Shown piece by piece: positions 1 through 5,903 of a stretch of DNA of 5,926 nucleotides. The position numbers and the translations under genes were made by a program. Below the pieces are notes generated by a model that saw only the letters and a program-made list of their open reading frames with translations, did no database searches and was not told the origin of the DNA. The stretch lies in contig CAJQQW010000302.1 in assembly GCA_905480565.1 (NCBI GenBank), forward strand, positions 1 through 5,926, in the 5' to 3' direction. The stretch is from an uncultured Halioglobus sp. GTDB taxonomy: Bacteria; Pseudomonadota; Gammaproteobacteria; Pseudomonadales; Halieaceae. Positions within the stretch are counted from its first letter, which is position 1. Every line of letters starts with the position of its first letter.

Positions 1-2
1 TT

Positions 3-875
3 TTGCCACGTCTATTTTCCGGTGAAGATATCTGGTGCCAGGGTTTCAGCGAGCCTGGAGCGGGCTCCGACCTTGCCAGTGTTCAGACCTTTGCTGAACG
101 CAAGGGCGACAAGTGGCTAATCAACGGGCATAAAGTCTGGACCTCCCTAGCGCACTTTGCGGAGTGGATGATCCTGTTACTGCGTACCGATCGCTCACAC
201 AAGTACGAAGGGCTGTCCTATTTCGTAGTGCCAATCCGTTCTGCCCTGGGCAACGGTGTTACGGTGCGTCCGCTGATCAAGATGACCGGGGAAACCGGTT
301 TCAACGAAGTAATTTTTGAAGATTTAGAGGTCGACGACAGCTACCGTCTGGACGAACTGGGCAAGGGCTGGCAGGTTGCTATGACGACCCTGCTGCATGA
401 GCGCGGAGCAGGCGACCTGAAGACGCCGTCCGCCGGAGGGATGAAGAGCAAGACAACCCACTCTACAACAACAAGCAGCCTTATCGATCTGGCGCGCAAC
501 ACGATGCGTAATGGCAGGCCCGCGTTGGAGGATCCTCTGTTGCGGGATCAGATCATGCAGCTGGTCATACGCGAGGCAGGATTGGGGATTAACCAGCGTC
601 GAGCCAGGGTGGCGGGCCTGCAGGATCACCCCTCTCGCTTGCTACTGCAAAACAAACTGCTCGCTAGTGAAATCGCGCAGGACATTGGCGCCTTGGCGCT
701 AGAGATCGCCGGCGCCAGCGCATCCCTGTACCTGGGAGATAGCAACGCTCCTGCGGGTGGGCAGTGGCCCCTTTCTTACATGAATTCATACGGCATGACT
801 ATTGCTGCAGGCACCAGTGAAGTGCAGCGCAATATACTGGGTGAGCGAGTGCTCGGCCTGGCCAAATCAAAGTAG
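3..875 (+). CDS. Acyl-CoA dehydrogenase, FAD-binding (alpha-type) subunit, 5'-truncated by window edge
   Basis: This flavoenzyme would introduce a trans-2 double bond into an acyl-CoA in the cytoplasm. The frame is open at the left edge, so the TTG at position 3 is not the real start; about 100 or more N-terminal residues are missing compared with the usual ~390-400. Seen (numbering from position 3): the FAD/substrate motif FSEPGAGSD (15-23), KVWTS (44-48, the 'WxTS' flavin loop), TGETGFNEV (95-103), a helical C-terminal domain from about 160, and the family ending GTSEVQRNILGERVLGL (270-286). The position of the medium-chain ACAD catalytic Glu (the E of YEGTS) is Ala269. This is common in ACAD subgroups that carry the base in helix G, where Glu191 in IREAGLG is my candidate. 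Residues 136-159 form an unusually Ser/Thr/Lys-rich loop. It lies 12 nt upstream of, and is probably translationally coupled to, a second ACAD gene. The family call is very secure; the substrate is unknown. Confidence 0.95.
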   Translation: MPRLFSGEDIWCQGFSEPGAGSDLASVQTFAERKGDKWLINGHKVWTSLAHFAEWMILLLRTDRSHKYEGLSYFVVPIRSALGNGVTVRPLIKMTGETGFNEVIFEDLEVDDSYRLDELGKGWQVAMTTLLHERGAGDLKTPSAGGMKSKTTHSTTTSSLIDLARNTMRNGRPALEDPLLRDQIMQLVIREAGLGINQRRARVAGLQDHPSRLLLQNKLLASEIAQDIGALALEIAGASASLYLGDSNAPAGGQWPLSYMNSYGMTIAAGTSEVQRNILGERVLGLAKSK

Positions 876-880
876 GAGGA
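874..880 (+). promoter_or_regulatory. Strong Shine-Dalgarno for second ACAD
   Basis: AGGAGGA lies 7 nt before the ATG at 888 and overlaps the TAG stop (873-875) of the first ACAD. It fixes the start of the second gene. It also implies that ribosomes finishing the first gene can reinitiate on the second, which fits production of two subunits of one enzyme. Confidence 0.85.
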
Positions 881-887
881 GAGCAGC

Positions 888-2015
888 ATGACACAGCCTG
901 ATAATTTTGGTTTCGAAGAGGAAGCGGCTCTCCTGAAAGATTCTGCGCGGAAATTTTTCGCTGACAACTTCGCCACGGACAAGCTGCATGCGATGGTGGC
1001 GGCCGATTTCGAACCGGAGCGCATGAGTGAGTGCAACTGGGACGCAGCCCTGTGGCAAAAACTGGTGGAACTGGGCTGGGCCGCTGTAGCAGTGCCAGAA
1101 TCCGCGGGAGGCCTGGGTATGCCTTTGTCTGCCGTCGCCGGGTTGGTTGAGGAGGTGGGTCGGGCTGCATTTCCTTGCCCGCTTTTGGCGACACTCAACG
1201 CGGTCTACGTACTGGCGGCAAGCGGCGCTGGCGCCAGGACTGCACTCACGGAAATCGCTGAAGGCCGCACTGCGAGCCTGGCGATAATCAACCGCGATGG
1301 TGCGTGGGATGCAGAGCTCACTGAAGTGGTATGGGACAGTGGTGCGCTGAGCGGGACGGCGTGGTTCGTGCAGGACGCCCGCAAGGTTGATCGTTTGCTG
1401 GTTGCGGCGCGGGATGGAGAACGTGTTGCACTATACTGGGTGCCGGTTGATGCTACTGGCGTAACCGTTCAGCCCGACGCTATTGTAGATTTGACTCGTG
1501 ATCAGGCTCATATTGTTTTTGACGGCGTAACAGCGGAGCCTGTCTGTGTGGACTGCGTGCCGGTATTGCAGAAGGCTATGCCGGCAGTCTGGACATTATT
1601 GGCGGCAGACATCACCGGTGCCGCCGAATGGCAGTTACAAGCGACAGTGGAGTACGCCAATACGCGACAACAATTTGAGCACTCACTCGGATTCTTTCAG
1701 GCAGTCAAGCACCCGCTCGTTGACGTAATGGTGCACATCGATCAGTCGAAGTCGCTGGTTTATAACGCAGCCTGTGCTTTTGACACGGAGCCGGATGAGG
1801 CGGCGCGGTTCGCACATATGGCAAAAGCATCGGCGAGTGATCTGGCGGCTTTTGCATCTGGACGGGCCGTGCAGTTCCACGGGGGTATCGGGTTTACCTG
1901 GGAGTGCTTTTTGCACCTGTATTTCAAGCGACAGATGCACAGTCAGATGTTATGGGGTGATGGCCCCTGGCATCGGGCAAGGATGGCGGACATAGTCCTC
2001 GGTGAGGTGGCATGA
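888..2015 (+). CDS. Acyl-CoA dehydrogenase family protein, probable non-catalytic beta-type subunit
   Basis: A complete 375-residue ACAD-fold protein. The start at 888 is set by a strong Shine-Dalgarno. Seen: an N-terminal helical domain (about 8-100) with VPESAGGLGMPL (69-80); a diverged middle beta domain (about 125-220) that lacks both the SEPGxGSD and WxTS flavin-loop motifs; then TRQQFEHSLGFFQAVKH (259-275) and QFHGGIGFTWECFLHLYFKR (329-348), which in the family contact the FAD of the partner subunit. The region where other ACADs have YEGTS reads LWGDGPWHR (355-363), so the usual catalytic Glu is absent. Known from the family: alpha2beta2 ACADs (mycobacterial FadE26/27- and FadE28/29-type, and comparable proteobacterial steroid enzymes) pair one subunit holding the SEPG motif with one holding the RQF and GGIGFT motifs, as here. 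Inference: it forms a heteromer with the upstream gene product. The substrate is unknown; a steroid side chain is possible but not shown. Confidence 0.93.
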   Translation: MTQPDNFGFEEEAALLKDSARKFFADNFATDKLHAMVAADFEPERMSECNWDAALWQKLVELGWAAVAVPESAGGLGMPLSAVAGLVEEVGRAAFPCPLLATLNAVYVLAASGAGARTALTEIAEGRTASLAIINRDGAWDAELTEVVWDSGALSGTAWFVQDARKVDRLLVAARDGERVALYWVPVDATGVTVQPDAIVDLTRDQAHIVFDGVTAEPVCVDCVPVLQKAMPAVWTLLAADITGAAEWQLQATVEYANTRQQFEHSLGFFQAVKHPLVDVMVHIDQSKSLVYNAACAFDTEPDEAARFAHMAKASASDLAAFASGRAVQFHGGIGFTWECFLHLYFKRQMHSQMLWGDGPWHRARMADIVLGEVA

Positions 2016-2039
2016 GCCGAGTTTTTACATAACGCCAGT

Positions 2040-2056
2040 CAGGGCGCCGGTCCCTG
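2040..2056 (+). repeat. Short GC-rich hairpin in ACAD-amidohydrolase gap
   Basis: CAGGG (2040-2044) and CCCTG (2052-2056) can pair around a 7-nt loop, 24 nt after the ACAD stop. No T-run follows, so it is not a classical intrinsic terminator. It may only be chance, or a 3'-end stabilising or attenuating structure. The rest of the 78-nt gap shows no clear promoter. Confidence 0.2.
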
Positions 2057-2093
2057 CACCAATAGATGATGGGTTGAAACAGGCGACCTTGCG

Positions 2094-3803
2094 ATGAACT
2101 GGAAATCTCTTTTTCTCACAGTCCTTTTGCTACTGGCAGGTGCGGCAGTGCTGATCGCTGCAGCCTTGCGCGGCCCGGCCCCCCCGGCGCATCGAGTGTA
2201 CGTGAACGGCAGTGTACTGGTGATGGACGAGGCAGGTACAGTGGCGCAGGCCCTGTCCACGCGTGGTAAGCGCATCGACGAGGTGGGTAGCACCGAACAA
2301 ATCATGGCGTCGGTCAATGAGGATACTGAGGTTGTCGACCTGCACGGACGCACGTTGTTGCCGGGTTTTATTGATGCTCACGGTCATTTCCCGGGGTCGG
2401 GTTTACGTGTTATGTCCACGGATCTAAACAGCCCACCCATTGGCGACAAGCAAGCAATGGCTGATGTGCTCGCCGCGATCAGCGCGCGAGCCGCAGTAAC
2501 GGACCGTGGCGAATGGGTTACCGGGTTTGGCTACGATGACACCTTGCTCGCGGAAAAGCGCCATCCCACACGCGCGGAGCTTGATGCGATATCCACGGAG
2601 CATCCTATTGCGCTTCTGCATGTGTCGGGCCATATGTTGGTAGCCAATAGCGCGGCCCTGGAAATTGTTGGTATCGATGCGAGTACGCCTGATCCGGAGG
2701 GGGGTGTGATTGGACGCCGCAATAGCTCGATGGAGCCTAATGGATTGCTGGAAGAAAACGCCCGGATGACGTTGCTGGATCAGATGCAGAGCACCAGTGT
2801 CCTCGATGCCTACCGACTGTTCAAATTCGCTGCCGACGAATACTCCAGCATGGGCGTTACCACTGCTCAGTCGGGGGGTGTGGGGCCTGCACTGGCCTCA
2901 GGCCTTTACTGGTTCAGTCGGCTCGGCGTGGTGCCACAGCGGCTGGTGCTGTTTCCCTGGGAGAGAGATTACGGAGAGGGTCTGCTGAATGGCGATTATG
3001 ATCCAGCCGATTACACCACTGACAGGATTTATATGGGGCCGGTGAAGCTTGTAGCCGACGGCAGCATACAGGGGTACACCGGTTATCTGAGTGAACCGTA
3101 TTTTAAGCCGTATCACGGTGACGAGGATTACCGCGGTTACCCCTCAATTGCCCGGGAAGAGCTGTTTGAACGGGTCGCGGCACTGCACAAGGCGGATTAT
3201 CAGCTCGCTATCCACGGCAATGGCGATGCGTCTATTGATGACATCCTGGATGCCTTTGAGGCAGCTCAGGCGTCCTACCCTCGCCAAGACCCGCGCATGA
3301 TTCTTATCCACGGGCAGATGGCCCGGGAAGACCAGGTAGCGCGGATGGCGTCGCTGGGCGTTACTCCGAGTTTTTTTACTGCGCATACCTGGTACTGGGG
3401 TGATAGGCACAGGGATATCTTTATGGGGCCGCAGCGGGCGCAAAACATCAGCCCTTCTCGCTGGGCGCAGCAATACGGGGTGCGTTTTTCGTCACATCTC
3501 GACACGCCAGTGACTCCTATGCAACCCCTGCAGGCGGTTTGGAGTCTGGTTTATCGCCAGACGGTTGGCGGCGACGTGTTGGGTCCCGACCAGCGTATCG
3601 ATATTATGAGTGCACTGAGGGCGGTGACTATTGATGCAGCGTGGCAAGTATACCAAGAGGATAACCGGGGTTCGCTGGAGTCCGGCAAGCTTGCTGATCT
3701 GGTGGTCCTGTCTGGCGATCTGCTGCGGGACCCCTTTACCATGCGAGAGTTGCAGGTCGACCTGACCGTAATAGGCGGGGCAATAATTTATGAGCGCCGC
3801 TAA
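2094..3803 (+). CDS. YtcJ-like amidohydrolase (Amidohydro_3), membrane-anchored or exported
   Basis: A 569-residue metal-dependent hydrolase of the amidohydrolase superfamily, which usually cleaves C-N bonds of amides or related compounds; the substrate here cannot be read from sequence. Seen: a hydrophobic segment at residues 6-25 after MNWK (signal anchor or signal peptide, no lipobox Cys); the metal-binding HxH in GFIDAHGHF (His96, His98); the YtcJ-type HVSGHMLVANSAAL (176-189); GGVIGRRN (203-210); Lys318 in VKLVADGS; His374 in AIHGNGD; His406 in LIHGQ; Asp470 in SSHLDTPV, where many relatives have GSDxP; and the C-terminal RGSLESGKLADLVVL (525-539) of the small beta-domain. All expected metal and catalytic positions are filled, so it is probably active. 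Length fits the family plus an N-terminal anchor. ATG 2094 is the only usable start after an in-frame TGA at 2067; its Shine-Dalgarno is weak (AGGCG, 2081-2085). It sits 78 nt after the ACAD pair, so co-transcription is possible but unproven. Confidence 0.93.
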   Translation: MNWKSLFLTVLLLLAGAAVLIAAALRGPAPPAHRVYVNGSVLVMDEAGTVAQALSTRGKRIDEVGSTEQIMASVNEDTEVVDLHGRTLLPGFIDAHGHFPGSGLRVMSTDLNSPPIGDKQAMADVLAAISARAAVTDRGEWVTGFGYDDTLLAEKRHPTRAELDAISTEHPIALLHVSGHMLVANSAALEIVGIDASTPDPEGGVIGRRNSSMEPNGLLEENARMTLLDQMQSTSVLDAYRLFKFAADEYSSMGVTTAQSGGVGPALASGLYWFSRLGVVPQRLVLFPWERDYGEGLLNGDYDPADYTTDRIYMGPVKLVADGSIQGYTGYLSEPYFKPYHGDEDYRGYPSIAREELFERVAALHKADYQLAIHGNGDASIDDILDAFEAAQASYPRQDPRMILIHGQMAREDQVARMASLGVTPSFFTAHTWYWGDRHRDIFMGPQRAQNISPSRWAQQYGVRFSSHLDTPVTPMQPLQAVWSLVYRQTVGGDVLGPDQRIDIMSALRAVTIDAAWQVYQEDNRGSLESGKLADLVVLSGDLLRDPFTMRELQVDLTVIGGAIIYERR

Positions 3804-3818
3804 ATAGTCGATCCGAGC

Positions 3819-3835
3819 TGGTCGTTTTTCGACCA
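3819..3835 (+). terminator. Hairpin after the amidohydrolase stop, possible weak terminator
   Basis: TGGTCG (3819-3824) and CGACCA (3830-3835) form a perfect 6-bp stem around a TTTTT loop, 15 nt after the TAA stop. The T-run is in the loop and no T-tract follows on either strand, so efficient intrinsic termination is doubtful. Its position just after a gene end and before a new promoter is the main support. Confidence 0.3.
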
Positions 3836-3894
3836 CTACGCCCCGCGCGGATGCTCTATGTATGACCTGATCGGGTGAGCCGCCTCCACTGAGA

Positions 3895-3923
3895 TAGACA
3901 CGGCGGGGTCATTCAGCTATAAA
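3895..3923 (+). promoter_or_regulatory. Predicted sigma70-type promoter for the 547-residue gene
   Basis: A -35 box TAGACA (3895-3900, 5 of 6 to TTGACA) and a -10 box TATAAA (3918-3923, 5 of 6 to TATAAT) are separated by an optimal 17 nt. Transcription would begin near 3930, giving a leader of about 60 nt before ATG 3989. A 5-bp inverted repeat, CCGCC (3880-3884) and GGCGG (3902-3906), brackets the -35 box and could be part of an operator, but it is short enough to be chance. Confidence 0.55.
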
Positions 3924-3988
3924 TACGCGAACGGCTTAAGTGTTTCCTGACTTACGTTGTTTTCTGACATGAAAGCAGACCGTACTTT

Positions 3989-5632
3989 ATGCATCGCTAT
4001 ACAATCGATAACGCCGTAACGTATTCGCAAGACGACTTGGCGCTCTTCAGGGAGTCGCCGTTTGCGACGTGGATGGAGCGTCTGACCCTCGAAAATCCCG
4101 ATCACGGTATTCTTCCCGATCGCGACGCGATCTGGCCACCCCAGACCCAGTCACCCCATGCCAATATAGCCGAAACGCTGCGCGCCGAGGGGCGGCGTGT
4201 CATCGAAATCGACTGTTATACCGATGAGACAGAGCGTCGCACTGCGACCATCGCCGCGATGAAGGCAGGCGCTGATTTTATTGTGGACGGGCAGTTGTCT
4301 GCCGATAATTTCTCTGACCGGGTCGATCTGTTGATGAGAACCAGCGGGTACTCGCAGCTTGGCGATTTTCTCTATATTCCGTGCGAAACGTGCGCTGGAG
4401 AGATGTCCAGGCTGACTTACCGTCTGGCATTTTTCGCTGAACTGCTTTACTTCATGCAGGGACAGCTTCCTCCCCAGATGCTGATTATTCAGAACAATGC
4501 CGATGTGCTCTCCCTGCAAACTGAGGATCACATTCACTATTACCGGGCAGTATCGACTCGATTCACAGCAGCAATGGCCGCGTTTCGCAAACACCGGATG
4601 CCCGATCCCACTGAGTCTTGCCACTTCGGTCGGTGGGCAGAATGCGCGAGCGAGGTGCTGAGGCAGCGTGCCGGCCGGGATGATTCTCAACCGGAAGAGG
4701 CTGCGGAGGAAAGTATCCAGAGCGAGGCGCTGGAGATGCAACTCATGCAGGTTGCCTCAGGGGCGGAGCAAGTCTTTGAAAGCAGCGCGCTAGTATCGAA
4801 AGCAAACACAAACCCAAATCCTATTGGAAGAGACGCTCAGCCTGCCTACACGCTGGTCGAACAAGCGCGGCAGCTGGATCCAGAGCGCTTCAAACCGGGT
4901 ATGGCTCCGGGGCGTGCGCCCAACCTTGCGGCATTTCCGCTGAAATCCCGGATCGAGGAGCAGGAGCAGGAGCATGCGCGACCGGCGCCAACCCCGCCCG
5001 ACGCAGCGCTGGAAAACCTGGAATTTATTGGGCGGGCTGGCGCGAGGCGGGAGATCGCGCGAACGGCTGATCCGGTTGCGCCTTCTGATCCCGCTGCCGA
5101 CAGCGGCGCGCGCGATTCACTGACACATCTGAAAAAGGATAAGGTAGACGAGGTTCAGTCTGCGGCGATACCGCCGGCCAGTCTTGGTGATTTATCTCCG
5201 CTCACTGCAGCCCGCAGCGAGGACGATTTTTCTTCTCCGGAGGACGCATCAGAGACGCCCTTTTTTCTGCCGCCAGATACGGTTCCTGCAGAAGAATTGG
5301 GGGGCGTAGTGCCGGGCCGGGAGCCATCACCAACCCCTCGTCCGGCGTTTGCGCCGCACCCTATGGTGGATTCCGACAGTGCACCCTCACCAGCGCTGGC
5401 GCCAACTCGCCCGTCATCGGAGCAGGTGTCGGAGCAGGTGTCGGAGCAGGTGTCGGAGCAGGTGTCGGAGCAGGTGTCGAGGCCGAGTAGCAGCGGTGAC
5501 GCCGAGCAGCAGCATCTAAGCGCTAACAGTCGTCGCTCAGAGCGCGGGCGTGTTTCTGAGAGCGTGTCTCGGAGCAGGGCTGACGAGCCTGCTTTTGATA
5601 GTAGGTTGAAAACCGGCGAAGATTTCGATTAG
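3989..5632 (+). CDS. Protein of unknown function: RecB/TM0106-like degenerate nuclease domain plus disordered repeat-bearing tail
   Basis: I do not recognise a named gene. Residues about 12-225 follow the order of TM0106-type RecB-like putative nucleases: SQDDLALFRESPFATWMERL (13-32), an EIDCYTDETERRTATIAAMKAGADFIVDG stretch (73-101), RVDLLMR (111-117), a YIPCETCAG strand (129-137), RLTYRLAFFAELLYFMQG (141-158), then PDPTESCHFGRWAECA (205-220). The active site looks broken: Asp113 and Glu133 remain, but the Lys of the (D/E)xK motif appears as Cys135, the helix Gln as Arg145, and one Cys of the family's cysteine-rich C-terminal motif as Gly214. All five cysteines (76, 132, 135, 211, 219) lie in this domain. 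Residues about 230-547 are rich in Ala, Pro, Ser, Glu, Asp and Arg, probably disordered, and include EEQEQEH (323-329) and (SEQV)x5 (477-496). There is no signal peptide or membrane segment, so it is probably cytoplasmic. The start ATG follows an in-frame TGA at 3965; its Shine-Dalgarno (GAAAG, 3971-3975) is weak. Gene reality is secure; the fold assignment is moderately so and made by eye. Confidence 0.85.
   Translation: MHRYTIDNAVTYSQDDLALFRESPFATWMERLTLENPDHGILPDRDAIWPPQTQSPHANIAETLRAEGRRVIEIDCYTDETERRTATIAAMKAGADFIVDGQLSADNFSDRVDLLMRTSGYSQLGDFLYIPCETCAGEMSRLTYRLAFFAELLYFMQGQLPPQMLIIQNNADVLSLQTEDHIHYYRAVSTRFTAAMAAFRKHRMPDPTESCHFGRWAECASEVLRQRAGRDDSQPEEAAEESIQSEALEMQLMQVASGAEQVFESSALVSKANTNPNPIGRDAQPAYTLVEQARQLDPERFKPGMAPGRAPNLAAFPLKSRIEEQEQEHARPAPTPPDAALENLEFIGRAGARREIARTADPVAPSDPAADSGARDSLTHLKKDKVDEVQSAAIPPASLGDLSPLTAARSEDDFSSPEDASETPFFLPPDTVPAEELGGVVPGREPSPTPRPAFAPHPMVDSDSAPSPALAPTRPSSEQVSEQVSEQVSEQVSEQVSRPSSSGDAEQQHLSANSRRSERGRVSESVSRSRADEPAFDSRLKTGEDFD
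5417..5476 (+). repeat. Five perfect 12-bp tandem repeats (TCGGAGCAGGTG) encoding SEQV
   Basis: Five identical head-to-tail copies of TCGGAGCAGGTG run in frame inside the disordered tail of the 547-residue protein, encoding Ser-Glu-Gln-Val five times (residues 477-496). A sixth copy breaks off after TCG. The copies are identical even at third codon positions, which points to recent expansion by slippage. Because the unit is a multiple of three, gain or loss of copies keeps the reading frame. Confidence 0.97.
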
Positions 5633-5808
5633 GCAGCACACCTAGCGCAATGTTTGAAAACAGTTCCCAGGCGATGTGAAACAGATGGGTATCACAGTTC
5701 GGGGCGATGGGAACAAACTGCAGCAATGCTTGCAGTAGGATCGAGAGATATACCAGGCATGTCGAGACGTGGCATTGCATCAGGGCTGAAACCTCGGACA
5801 ATAGGGGT

Positions 5809-5835
5809 CTTCAAGGAATTTATACAATCCTGAAG
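5809..5835 (+). repeat. Imperfect hairpin in the right intergenic region
   Basis: CTTCAAGGA (5809-5817) pairs with TCCTGAAG (5828-5835) in an 8-bp stem with one bulged A (5813) and a 10-nt AT-rich loop. No T-run follows on the + strand, so a terminator role for the upstream gene, about 180 nt away, is unlikely. Confidence 0.3.
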
Positions 5836-5890
5836 TGGCTCAGTGCGCCTTCAAAGTCGCTGCATCACTATGAGGCCCTATGCCACACGT

Positions 5891-5903
5891 GGTGCCAGAC
5901 ACC
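5891..5903. repeat. Interrupted palindrome GGTGCCAGACACC near the right edge
   Basis: GGTG (5891-5894) and CACC (5900-5903) flank CCAGA. From general memory, closely similar GGTGYCWGRCACC strings recur beside small transposase genes and repeat elements in gammaproteobacteria. Here it may mark the edge of such an element lying to the right, but the window ends before any gene can confirm it. Confidence 0.3.

Noticed and set aside
3..5. TTG as the start codon of the first ACAD
   Set aside because: The protein begins in mid-domain just before the SEPGAGSD motif, so the gene simply runs in from outside the window.
776..1198. 140- and 131-codon minus-strand ORFs across the ACAD junction
   Set aside because: They are antisense to two clear ACAD genes and to their ribosome binding site, with Pro/Ser/Ala-rich composition typical of antisense GC-rich frames.
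3969..4019. 16-codon upstream frame (MKADRTLCIAIQSITP) overlapping the start of the 547-residue gene
   Set aside because: It has no Shine-Dalgarno and no attenuator-like codon runs or structure; probably chance.
4151..4741. 196-codon minus-strand ORF
   Set aside because: It lies wholly antisense to the nuclease-like domain, whose + strand translation carries recognisable family motifs; the antisense protein shows none.
4954..4977. GAGCAG hexamer repeats (EEQEQEH) as a second minisatellite
   Set aside because: Only two full units and a partial one, expected in a Glu/Gln-rich low-complexity stretch.
5718..5735. CTGCAGCA/TGCTTGCAG hairpin as a terminator
   Set aside because: The loop is effectively too small, there is a bulge and no T-tract follows; it is about 85 nt past the stop.
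5523..5801. 92-codon minus-strand ORF with a hydrophobic stretch (about LVYLSILLQALLQFV)
   Set aside because: It starts at TTG (first ATG near 5780), overlaps 110 nt of the real + strand gene, lacks a clear Shine-Dalgarno and resembles no family I know.
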